The notes under the pieces are model-generated. The model had not been told where the DNA came from, ran no database searches, and saw only the letters and a list, made by a program, of their open reading frames with translations. 64,000 nt of DNA, from positions 1 to 64,000 of the forward strand of contig JAADVB010000090.1 in NCBI GenBank assembly GCA_023334545.1. Reading direction: 5' to 3'. Shown in pieces: positions 30,627 to 40,627 of this stretch; position 1 is the stretch's first letter; each line of letters begins with the position of its first letter. The position numbers were made by a program, and so were the translations under genes. Source of the stretch: Salisapilia sapeloensis (lineage: Eukaryota; Oomycota; Peronosporomycetes; Peronosporales; Salisapiliaceae).

Positions 30627-31600
30627 TTAAAGTTCCCATCGGTTTGGACAGCTCAGACACATGACGATAATGCGAGTCCGGTCTACGACAGCTTTCCGGC
30701 GCCATTGTCGGTATCTCGTACGCCACGATCCGCAACTTCGACATTCAAACAAGTCTGTTTCAGTAAACCCTTCTAGTGCTCGATCTTGACGCATGACTTC
30801 ATGTGTTCGCTTGCGAATCCACGCTTTACGCTGTTGCACTAAGACCGGATTGGCCAGCTCACTAGCAGACAAGCGGACGAGATCAGACGCTGGGAGGCTA
30901 CCTGATAACACCCGATCACGCAGATGCGCGTTACGAGCATCGCGAAGATTGAAAAGGAGTTGCCGAGCCTTTTGGTTGTAAGCTTTCGCCAGCGAATAGC
31001 TACATGTAGGGTCAGATGCATATAGACAGGTACGAATGTACACGGAAAATGTTACTCTAAGCCATGGATGTCAAACAGCGCTTCTTCAATCTGGTGCGAG
31101 ACGGATATAGCATCCTGTGTAAAGGGTTGAAGAACTTCGTAGACGCGTTCACGGAATTTACGGCGAGACACTATGATGATGTTAAAAACATGTACTACAA
31201 ATCCTCTATACAAGATAATATACCGGTACTCATCGCAAGACTCCACGACTTACATACTCGTCCGACTTGCGTGAACTTTAAAATGTTCACCAATACTTCT
31301 TGCGGCAAGAGTGCTGCAAAGGATTGATTTGCTGGTTTTGCAGGTGACGGATTCAAAGTAGACTCGGTGACACTAGTACTAGAAGATTGGCCTGTTCCGA
31401 CTGTACAATAGAATAAGCAATGCCTCCAACAAACGAAAACTTGGTAGGAACGAACCGGATAGTCCGAGCTCTTCCTCGAGCTCTAGCGCCCACGTCGTAT
31501 CGTCTTCTTCCTCGCTTTCAACGTCTTCTCCCTTTGAAATAACTTCCTGTCGCCTGTCACGTCCGAGACAGCGAGCTTTATTCGCGCGTGGAGATAGCAT
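30627..31600 (-). CDS. F-box domain fused to TFIIS-like central and zinc-ribbon domains
   Basis: Four exons: 31600-31456, 31400-31224, 31170-31056 and 30999-30627 (introns 55, 53 and 56 bases), 269 residues; every phase agrees. After an acidic N-terminal part, residues about 77-106 form an F-box (ALLPQEVLVNILKF...VGRVCKSWSLAM). The next 100 residues match the TFIIS central domain (FRERVYEVLQPF, QIEEALFDIHG, YNQKARQLLFNLRDARN, LRDRVLSG, MRQDRALEGFTETDLFECRSC), and the last 45 the zinc ribbon with C-x2-C pairs CRSC and CLSC. The acidic Asp-Glu pair that triggers RNA cleavage in TFIIS is missing from the hairpin tip, which reads RRKAVVDRTRI. F-box proteins dock on Skp1 in SCF ubiquitin ligases; TFIIS rescues arrested RNA polymerase II. 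The combination is unusual. Confidence 0.85.
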
Positions 31601-31735
31601 GAGCTCTAGCCTCTCCGACGCCGGTCGCTCGCGGTTGTGAGCATGCCGGCATGCAGGAAACTCTTCCAGGTAGCACGAAGGTCGTTCCGATGGTTTCTCG
31701 AAGGTTGCGCGACAATACCTATCGACACTAATCCA

Positions 31736-32799
31736 ATGGACGAGTATGAAGAGTACTTTGATGCGATGCTCTTCGTAAATGACGAGTAGGGTCCTTTATG
31801 ATGTATCAATATACTCTGATATTCATCCTCTGTTGTGTGTTGTTGTAGTTACGTTGAGCAGACGTTTGAGATCGGTCAAGACTGCCAACAGACCTTGCTG
31901 GCGTCATCCTCGGCATCCGTAGGTTGCATGTTGTAGTTTGCATGAACGAGTATTGATGCTAGGACCTTATAGACAGATCATGACTTGACAGGGCAGATCG
32001 TATGGCCTGTGTCTATCTTTCTTGCATGGTGAGTACCTGGTTTTGCATCTTCTTGTCGACATGCTGACGTCTGGGTAGGTTCATGTCATCTAAGAAAGAA
32101 GAATTGAAAGGCAAAAACGTCGTGGAACTAGGTGCAGGTGCCGGTCTTAGTGGTCTTGCTGCTGCTCAATACAGGTACATATTTACTATACTGCTGTCGT
32201 TCGAGTCCTAATGATATAATGATAGTCATCGCACGGTCTTAACGGACGGTAATGATATTGTGTTGGACTTGCTTGAAAAGAATGCCAAGCAATACGCCAT
32301 CAATCCAGACGTACGTCCTAAAAGTTTGTTTCTTTATAACACAACTTACAAAGTATAACGATAGAAAGTTTCTGTTCTGCCGCTATTGTGGGGCGAATCA
32401 GCTAGTGTGCATGCGTTTGAGGCAGCTTTCCAGGCCTCCGTGGACATTATCATCGGAGCAGACGTCGTCTGCTGGCCAAAGCTCGTCAAGCCATTGCTAC
32501 AGACGATCAAGTACTTGATGCTGCGTCATCCACAGCCACTCACCTGTCGCTTCTACTGTGGATTTGTCTGTAGAGCCCAGTCGACGGAAGACTTGTTGTT
32601 CCAAGAAGCAAAGAGCTTTGGATTCAACGTCACTAGAATCGACGATGAAACATTCTTGCCATCTCCACGTCCAGAGCAAGTCGTATCTCATCGGGAACTG
32701 CAGCTCCTGTCTTTCCAATTAGATGCAAGCAAAAGCAATTGGGATGCTCCTGTCGAGTTCTCGGATGCAGAGCTCGATGGTCTCCAGACCGCTTGCTAA
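31736..32799 (+). CDS. Family 16 (METTL21-like) methyltransferase
   Basis: Six exons: 31736-31785, 31849-31918, 31973-32028, 32079-32174, 32226-32310 and 32365-32799, with introns of 50 to 63 bases; 263 residues. AdoMet-binding motif I is VVELGAGAGLSGL; downstream acidic residue follows in VLTDGND; the motif IV region is IIGADVVCW, with the family's D-V-x-Y/W pattern. The family methylates lysines on chaperones, elongation factors and other proteins. The start chosen gives MDEYEEYFDAM; an in-frame ATG at 31643 would extend the N-terminus. Divergent from the F-box/TFIIS gene, with 42 to 135 bases between starts depending on the ATG used. The identity of the substrate cannot be told. Confidence 0.82.
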
Positions 32800-32915
32800 T
32801 ACATCAAATACATCTTGCTTTTCATACTTCTTTCATAGCCTTTCTTATCCGTACTTGATTGCATCGATACAAATCGCAAGAGAAAACGTGGAACCGCAAG
32901 TGCGGCGACCGAGGC

Positions 32916-34889
32916 ATGTCGGACGGTCGATCGACGAGTAAGAAGCACAAGTCTTCCAAGCACAAGACTCGTGTATCTACAGACGAGTCGACAGCTGATG
33001 CATGGGAGAAATTCAAGTCACCAGAAGGAAAGACGTATTATTATAATCAAATTACACAAGAGAGTCGGTGGAAATTACCAAAGGAATTGCGAAAGAAGAA
33101 CAAGTCGAGTACAGCTCCTTCGACAAATACATCGGACGACAAAGATGATTCTAAACAGCAGGAAGATAAGATACAGGCGACAGGAGCTTCGAGTAAGACG
33201 GATGCGTTTAAAAAGCTACAGGCGAGTCTAGCAGGACGTGTGCAGTTTGGACAGCCGATGCAGCCTTCGAGTACCAAGCCGAGTGTCGAGAGGTCTAGTT
33301 CGATGCAGATGGAGGTGGAGAATGGACATGATGAGGAAGAGGAAGCTAATAAGTATGAGGAGGAGACGAAAGGGATGAGTGCAGCTGAACGCCTTCGTTT
33401 TCTACGTAAGAAGCGACAGGAAGAGTTGAATGGGAAGAAGAAAGAGGAGGAGGATGACTTTATGGCTGAATTTCGTCGCAATCGGGAGAAAAAGGAGGCT
33501 GAAAAGATGAAAAGTATGAGTGAAGAAGAGAGGAAGAAGATGGAGAGGCAGAAGGAGATACAGGAGCGAGAACGGAAGGAAGCAGAGGAATGGAAGAGAA
33601 AGCAGGAGATGGAAAAGCAAAGGGAGGAAGAGGAACGGAAGGAGAAAGAGAAGAAACGAATGAAAAAGCAGGAGGAAGAGAATCGGAAGAAGGAGTTGGA
33701 AGAGGAAAGAAAACGAAAGGAGGAAGAGGGTAAGAGAAAAGAAGAGGAAGAAAGGAAGAAGGAGGAAGCAAAGGAACTGGAGAGACAGCGGGAAGAGGAG
33801 GAAAAAAAGAGGAAGGAAGAGGAAGCAAAAGAAGAGGAGAAACAGCGACAAGAAGAGGAACAACGGAGAGAGTTGGAGGTAAAGGAGGCGAGTGAGAAAG
33901 AAAAGGATGACAATTTCCAAGAGAACAAGGAAGTGGACGAGACTACCGACGATACAGAAAAGGTTGACAAAGAGGAAGGAGTGGAGGAAGAGAAGGAAGA
34001 ATCGTCTAGTGATGAGGACGAGTTGCATGTTGAACCGAATCATCTAGTGGAACCAGCTACTGTAGATGAACCCATCGAGTCTCATGCCTCTGTCCATAAA
34101 GATAAAAGTCAGGAGGATGAAACGTATGCAAGTACTGATCAGCTAGAAGTGGAGCATCTATCCTCCAAGAGTGAGGTACGATCGAAACCAGACGACACGG
34201 TTTCCACCAGGTCTGGAAAAGATGTCAATAGCATGTTCCTCTTTGACTCTGAGTCAGACGATAGTGACGACGACTTCCTCGCTTCCTTCCGAAAGAGTCG
34301 ATCGGAGAAACCCAAAGCTCCAAGCGTCACGTCCGACGCATCTGACAGATCACGTCGCCATAAGAAACAGTCACAGAAGAAGCACCGACGCCATCGACGT
34401 CGATCTTCCTCTAGTTCATCCAGTAGCAGTAGTAGACATGCATATCCTCCCATGTATCCTCCCATGTCGCCGTACCCTCCGATGCCGGTCATGTACCCAC
34501 CACCATATATGCCCATGTACCCTCCTCCATACATGCCGGTGCCACCCATGCCATCCACGCAGATGACAGCGTACGTCCCACCTGTCGCGAATGTCAAGCT
34601 GACGGCGTGTGAGAACTGCGGCGGACGAGGCGTGGGCGTAGCACAGGCGAATGGCTGGTGTGGACATTGCAATCGGTTGCATCGGGAGTTTATTGTTGCG
34701 TCGACGCAGCTGCATCGTCGGTGTGCGTCGTGTGGAGGACGAGGGATTGGACTGTTGCAGCCGAATGGCAAGTGCCGACACTGTACGCGGCTGAATAAGA
34801 CGTCGCTGAGTCGGGAACTTGTGGTTTTGCCAGATAAATTCAGTACGGATGATGAATGGGATCAATCGTCTTCGGAAGAGTGGGATTAG
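32916..34889 (+). CDS. WW-domain protein with long charged helix and two CxxC zinc motifs
   Basis: Single exon, 657 residues from the ATG at 32916. Domain order: a Lys/Ser-rich start; one WW domain near 32-60 (WEKFKSPEGKTYYYNQITQE...WKLP); a Glu/Lys/Arg-rich helix of about 200 residues (about 160-345) probably a single alpha-helix; an acidic Ser-rich segment; an SR/RH-rich basic stretch; a Pro/Tyr/Met-rich region (YPPM repeats); and two zinc motifs CENCGGRG...CGHC and CASCGGRG...CRHC about 35 residues apart. WW plus RS-like features suggest a role near splicing or transcription-coupled RNA processing, but that is inference. The zinc repeats resemble none I can name. Confidence 0.8.
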   Translation: MSDGRSTSKKHKSSKHKTRVSTDESTADAWEKFKSPEGKTYYYNQITQESRWKLPKELRKKNKSSTAPSTNTSDDKDDSKQQEDKIQATGASSKTDAFKKLQASLAGRVQFGQPMQPSSTKPSVERSSSMQMEVENGHDEEEEANKYEEETKGMSAAERLRFLRKKRQEELNGKKKEEEDDFMAEFRRNREKKEAEKMKSMSEEERKKMERQKEIQERERKEAEEWKRKQEMEKQREEEERKEKEKKRMKKQEEENRKKELEEERKRKEEEGKRKEEEERKKEEAKELERQREEEEKKRKEEEAKEEEKQRQEEEQRRELEVKEASEKEKDDNFQENKEVDETTDDTEKVDKEEGVEEEKEESSSDEDELHVEPNHLVEPATVDEPIESHASVHKDKSQEDETYASTDQLEVEHLSSKSEVRSKPDDTVSTRSGKDVNSMFLFDSESDDSDDDFLASFRKSRSEKPKAPSVTSDASDRSRRHKKQSQKKHRRHRRRSSSSSSSSSSRHAYPPMYPPMSPYPPMPVMYPPPYMPMYPPPYMPVPPMPSTQMTAYVPPVANVKLTACENCGGRGVGVAQANGWCGHCNRLHREFIVASTQLHRRCASCGGRGIGLLQPNGKCRHCTRLNKTSLSRELVVLPDKFSTDDEWDQSSSEEWD

Positions 34890-35112
34890 AGTGCATGCAA
34901 TCAATGATTTTTGTCTACTCGTAGTTGTTGGATAGAGGTTAAAGATATCTCGTACGTCGGACTGATATGGTTGTGGAGAAGGCGTGTGTTGGATGCATTG
35001 GTAGCGTATATAGATGCATTTAACGGTTCCAATCGATATTTCTATCGTTGATGATTCTACCGAAGGGTTGGACTAGAAGGTGACATGTATCATGCGTGCG
35101 ATTGAGTAACCT
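34890..35112. other. Short intergenic region after the WW protein
   Basis: Nothing beyond the 3' flank is seen. Confidence 0.3.
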
Positions 35113-35800
35113 TTAGGACCAGGAAAAGTAATTTAAATCATCGAATGTCTGGTCCACGGTAGGCACGATGCATGGAAAGTAAGGACATTGTACTGTTAGA
35201 TTCGCTACAAAGGAGCCAGAAAAGCACGAAAAGCTAATCGCGATCAGCGATGCATACATCTCCTTTCGAAAAGATGATCGCTGTAAACATGTATTTCTTG
35301 CGTCAACATCTTACATTCGTTACGTTCGATCAAGATACGGACAAGGAAGTACAGAGGTGGCAGTATTCGAGCAAGAGAAGAAGAAGAAACTTGGATAGTA
35401 TTCAAATGGAGATAGAAATAAATGTTGATTTTAAAGAACTGACATGGATATACCAGCTTCATTGTATACAAATGAAGATTGAGTTACAATTATCGTACTA
35501 GCTGCTGAGAACATACCACTTCTATTCTGATGTTTTCCAAAGGAAATGTACAGCTCAATCGATGACATGGCAAGCTGGAGTGCATTTGGAGTGTTACTAC
35601 AAAAGTACGGTGCTGCCATCAGCGTGCAGAAAGTCACGGTTGTTTGCACAGCCTTCTAGAAAGTAAGTAGCTGCTATACTAGACTAGATCGCATCAAATG
35701 ATCAACCTACGAAACGTTCTGGGCAGCCAAGTCACATGTGGTCATCTGGTCCACGACGGACGAGTACTTGAGGTACATTTGGATGGCATTTCTTCCAATC
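35113..35800 (-). CDS. Candidate multi-exon gene, unknown function, 5' end unresolved
   Basis: Minus strand. Two 3' exons join with confidence: an exon ending at 35258 (KMLTQEIHVYSDHLFERR) and a last exon 35204-35113 (NLTVQCPYFPCIVPTVDQTF...), separated by a 53-base intron in phase 1. Further upstream a frame reads NTPNALQLAMSSIELYISFG near 35600-35520, and another near 35760-35700 reads DQMTTCDLAAQN. These look like exons of the same gene but their borders were not settled. No family recognised. A plus-strand alternative over the same bases is also possible. Confidence 0.35.
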
Positions 35801-35940
35801 AAAACGACCTATTCATATACCAGAATTGCTTGACCTCCATCATGTAGCATCTGACTCGATCATCACTTTGCCATAAGTAATTGACAATATTACGACGTGG
35901 AAATTCCTCCCCACCTTACTTTTCCTCCTCAAGCGTGAAG

Positions 35941-38782
35941 ATGACAGTGTGGAAGACGGCACTTGTGTTCGTCGTGTCCGTGCTTGGGGTGTCAGGGCAA
36001 AGGAACAGTAAGGAGTGCTCAGCACCAAGTACACTCACCACTGGTCCCGATGTGAACACGGCAATTGCTTATGACGCAGCCTGCAATGCACGCAACTTCC
36101 GAGTGACTATTATTAAGGCTGAACGCATTCTGAACTTGTCCAGTCTCCAAATTGCCAATGTCAAGAGTTATCCGTCCGTCTACTCGCTCATACTCAGCAA
36201 TAATAACCTCCAGACGTTTCATCCGGAGGAAGAGGACACGACGACCAAGCGATTGTACAGTTTATCTATTCAATTATGTCGTAGCCATGCATGACTAACT
36301 TGTTGCATAGAGTGGCTGATCAGAATGCTATCTCGGACTTGACATCGCTCCTGTTGCCAGCCAAGCTCGACTACTTGTACGTGCATTTTTATCTCTCATG
36401 TCCGAAGAATGGCTCATGATATGGGCACGTAGGAACTTGGCGGAGAATCACATCGATACGATTCCATCTGATGCAGCTTGGCCGTCAGCGAATTACTTGC
36501 AGACACTCGTTTTAGACTCGAATAGTGTCGCTGATCTCAGTAGCGATGCGTTCCAGCCGCTCGAAAGACTCGAGCTCTTGTCCTTGGCGAACATCGGCAT
36601 CTCTAACATGGAGTCCGTCTCCTTCCCTTCTTCCCTTCAGACGCTGAACGTCAGTTCCAATCGTCTTTCCGGCATGACGAACTACACGAACCTTCCTTCC
36701 GGTCTCCAGACACTCGATTTAAGTGGAAACTGTTTATCCACGCTCCCGACTTCCCTCGGTTCTTTACAACAACTTCATACGTTAAATTTGCACGGCAATT
36801 GCATTATGTCGTTAACAGACCGTCGCTTTCCGTCCTTCCTTCGCTCACTTGACTTGGAAGGGAATCCTTTGACCAAGCTCGAGATCGCTCAAAGTGACGT
36901 CTCGATGTTCAAGAGCTTACAGACGTTTAAAATGCCTTCGAACTTTACACAAACGTGTGATTCAGAGCATGCTGAACGAACGACAGTGCAAGGCATCGAG
37001 TTATGTGTCATTCCAGACAAGTTCTGGGGCAAAACGAGTGAAGAATCGAGTGATGGGAGTGATACTAGTCAGTCGGCTAGTGGTCAAGTAGACGATGTCG
37101 TGACGGAAGCAAGTACATGGTCTAGTACGACGCTCGCGATCATCGGCATCGCGTGCGTAGCTATCGCTCTTGTGCTTTTAATTGTTGCGTTCCTCGTCTT
37201 CCGTCGTCGTCGTCATGCAAAACCTCGTGAAACGAAAGGCAGTCAAGAGTGTCTCTCGATTGAGCATGACACGACGCCGTATGAACCAGAGTACTTACGT
37301 GATCCGAACAGTTCGATTACGACGGGAGGCAATTGGGTCTTTGAGACTCCCAAGGGCGACCATAACAAGATGAGCAATGGTTCCCATGGCGTTGCAATCT
37401 TGGAAGATGAGGATACGAAACGGAAACGGAGTGAACTAGATGATCTACTCGACTACGAAATCCCGATGGACGAGGTGCTTATCCAAGAAGAGCTCGGGAC
37501 GAACTACTCTCGTAAGTCTCCTCAGACGTTACGAGGGATGAATGCAAGCACTGCTGCAGCGTCACCTACGGAGAAAACGCCGTTGCCAGTGATGAAGTAC
37601 TTGGCCGAATTCCAAGGCGCTCAAGTCGTCGTTTGTGCCTTGTCTCGAAGTGAAGCGAGGAAGAAAAAGCTTGAGAAGGAGTTTCTTGATCAAGTGCGCT
37701 TGGCTGCATCTCTCGAGCATTCGAGGCTCGTGCAATTCCTAGGTGTCACCGTCGGCAATAATAGCGACCAACAAGCGATGACCTTGGAGTGGCAGTTGGC
37801 CGCCATCTTTGAGCACATGAGTGGCGGGACGTTGTCAGCGTTATTCGCGACGCATCGTAGTCGGAGTCGAAGTCGACGCAATAGCAGTCGATCGCAGCTG
37901 GCGCCTGTCAATAGGACGTCGCAGCCATCGGTGGACCGTCGGTCGTCCACGACGTATGCAGTAGACTCATTCACGTGGTATCCTCCTGTCTTCCGAGGTA
38001 GCATGACGACGACGAATTGGAGGTGCAAGCTGTCCATCGCACTGGATGTCGCCATGGCTCTCGTCTATCTTCATAACTCGAATTTGATTCATGGTAACCT
38101 GTGTGCCGGGAATGTCATGCTGGATGAGTCTGGTATGGCGAAGCTTGCTGCTTTGGACGTCCTTCGACCGAGTAAGGACGGGAAGAACTCGAGGCTGAGT
38201 GAACTGCATTCTCTTCGAGCGACGGCCAAGGCCAAGATGAAGCAAATGGTCCGCTTCACTTCGTCTTCGCTCTCGACGTCTCAGATGCCTGGTACCAACT
38301 ATGACACGGGAGAGCACTCGATTAGTATGGAGGAACAGTCCCAGTCGCATGCGTCGGAACGTGGTGGAGCGTTGTATCAGGAGCAAAAGGAAGACATTTA
38401 TGCTTTCGGTGTCCTGTTGTGGGAACTCGATACGATGGTGAGCATCGATTCGATGAAAGATCTTGTCCGTGCGGCTGCGAATGCCGGGGAAGAGCACCAC
38501 ATGCTCAAGTTCATGAGTGACTGCCCGCCGGAAGTTTTGCTGTTAGCACGTCGGTGTTGGGAGCCGAACCCAGAGGAACGGCCGGACGCGTTAGATCTAC
38601 AGGAAGAGCTGTTGCAGCTACTGGAGGGACACTTGTCCACTGAGTCTGTCGGCAATAGGTTTGACCAGAGTGCAGTGTCGAACAGTACGACGACCTCATC
38701 CGCACAAAGCTCCGAGCCGCGAGCATCGGACGTCTCCTTTGCGTCTGATATCATCGGCTCGGAGCATGAGACGGAGATTTAA
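35941..38782 (+). CDS. LRR receptor-like membrane protein with pseudokinase domain
   Basis: Three exons, 35941-36254, 36311-36376 and 36433-38782 (introns 56 bases each), 909 residues. Signal peptide (MTVWKTALVFVVSVLGVSG), about eight leucine-rich repeats (LQTLNVSSNRLSGM, LQTLDLSGNCLSTLP, LHTLNLHGNCIMSL), a transmembrane helix near 359-383 (TTLAIIGIACVAIALVLLIV) with basic stop-transfer, and a kinase-like intracellular part (residues about 470-890). Key catalytic residues are absent: the VAIK lysine position reads VVVCALS, HRD reads HGN (680-682), and DFG reads LDV after LAA. It should not catalyse phosphotransfer. Oomycete LRR receptor-like kinases exist; this member looks like a decoy, scaffold or signalling adapter. 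The C-terminus is Ser/Thr-rich. Confidence 0.9.
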
Positions 38783-38811
38783 TTAAAATGTGATCTCGTT
38801 ATGGACTGTGT

Positions 38812-40190
38812 CTACTGCTTGTATTCTTTCTTGTGAAGTGAAAGGCACGTTGAGTCCGTATGCTTGGAAGTGGGTGCCATTGCAGACCAGATAGCTTCGC
38901 TGTGTACGGATGTTGATTCCTACCCACACCGATATCGTATGTAGAGATAAAAGCGTTAGAAGGATATGCTCTAGTTGGAAACGTACTTGGCGTAGTATGG
39001 CTTCTAGAGATCGAAATGCCTGTATAGAGTGCATGGATATGTATTAGCGTCGATTAATTTTACATCAATCGGGTTGCATTTGTAGCTATTCGCATGGGTT
39101 TCAATATCTAGGCAAATGTAGTGTTTCGATTAAAATTTGCATCCTTCTCTGCACGCAGTCGTGTGTCCTTGCTATAGTTCAGAAATACTTTGTCATCGTA
39201 AGCATGAACGATATGGAGACTGCATACTTGTGCAGCTAGTGCACCTAATTGTTACTATTCTCGCAGGTCGATCCGAAGGATATCAAGTAGGAGTGTAAGA
39301 GTCTCCTAGCGCATTGTAACCCGATACCAGAATCGATGATTAAGACAGAGGTTACTGCTATTCATAATAGATGTTGGAGTCGATCCTACTGTTTCACGCA
39401 TCTTGCTGTCAATGAAAGTAGCTATACTACGACTTTCTTTGGCACTTGGCATGAGATCAAATAAATCTAGTCAACTTGTTACCATGACAATAGTTTAGGA
39501 GGCAGATGTACAGTTGTCTACAAGTATCCATGCTGAAGGTAGAACCTACGCGTGTGAAAGTGTGGTAATAGATATAAAATGTCAGACATAGCATGTGCAT
39601 TGATTCCAACCTAAAGACTTGACACGTACTCGATAAAGCTGCTAATTTTCGCTCAGCTGTGATGTGTATTACTTTCGTCTGTTAATAAAGAAGCGTTTGA
39701 TGTGCTCACCTATCTTATACTTGCAAGCCGATTTTAATTGAGTCGAGATGCTGAAGACTTAAAGACCGCCACTACTTGTTTGAGACCGATAACCTTCCAA
39801 CCTTTCGACTTGAATGATTTAGTAACTTGGATAGTATATCGCCTGTCGACTATAGTGAAGCGGATTGGAAAGTCTGCTGCTCATCTGCTTGCATCCCAAC
39901 GGATCTATGGGTGTAATAACCTGGCGATCGTACTGCATATAAATGCCGATGCTCGTGGCACGCAAGAGTGGAAAAGTTGGCGTGCGTTCAGCACAATCGC
40001 CATCTAAACCGTACTCCATGTCCGTATAGCGAAGACTAAGAACTCCTTCCAGCTCTTTTTTGATGGTATGCCTCGAACAGAGCAAGTCGCAAAACGGGCG
40101 CAAGTCCTGTAGATATGGAAACTTGGAAGAGCAGATATGTACAGCACCAACTCGAGAGAAGATCCGCCGTTGACAGTGGAAAAGACATAA
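38812..40190 (-). CDS. Unresolved multi-exon locus, unknown function
   Basis: Several minus-strand exon-like stretches fit one gene. Near the 3' end three join in phase: an exon ending NSYKCNPID (about 39090-39050), then AFRSLEAILRQ (near 39021-38989), then ESTSVHSEAIWSAMAPTSKH and on to TAG at 38814-38812; the second intron has a GTACGTTTCC donor. Farther 5' are stretches KESRSIATFIDSKMRETVG (near 39430-39370), DLRPFCDLLCSRHTIKKELE (near 40100-40040) and a possible start MSFPLSTADLLSSW (near 40185). No single frame is long and I recognise no family. It may be one or two genes. Confidence 0.3.
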
Positions 40191-40270
40191 TTAGAAACTT
40201 CTACATTTCATCTGCCTCTTCATTCCTCAAACGTTTCGAGCCATGGCAGAATCCTCGACAAGCATGTGTG

Positions 40271-40627
40271 TTAGGCGTAGTCGAGTTCAAACCCTTCATT
40301 CCATTCCTCTTTCCACTGGTCGAATTGCTAACTAGACGTTCGTCTCTCATGTGATGGGTGAGTCCTGACGTAGCTCAGCTGACAAAAAGACTTGTTCATC
40401 CAAGTTTCTATAAGCATGACGTCGTCCTCCCAGGTGCCAGTTATAACATAAGCTAGTACCGTTGTCAAGTCGAAACGCCTGGTACGATCACCCGATCCCG
40501 CTATTGACAGCTCTGCACCGTCGATCGTACATTGGGAGCACGCATTGATAACCTCGCTACCAATTGGAAATGCATCGGCCAGCGCCAATAGGTCCTCCTC
40601 CAGTCGCAAGAGTAGCGTCGAATTCAT
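40271..40627 (-). CDS. Candidate small gene overlapping the start of the next gene
   Basis: A minus-strand frame (from 40627) reads through LEEDLLALADAFPIGSEVIN, TIDGAELSIAGSGDRTRRF and WEDDVMLIETWMNKSFCQLS. An in-frame splice (GT donor after SY, about 42-base intron) leads to QFDQWKEEWNEGFELDYA and a stop at 40273-40271. The composition is convincing but no family is recognised. Its first 58 bases would be antisense to the start of the C2 protein gene on the plus strand, so the true 5' end may lie downstream or on an unseen exon. Confidence 0.4.

Noticed and set aside
33047..34043. Long Ser/Phe- and Leu/Phe-rich frames on the minus strand
   Set aside because: They mirror the purine-rich charged-helix tract of the WW-domain gene and are not proteins in their own right.
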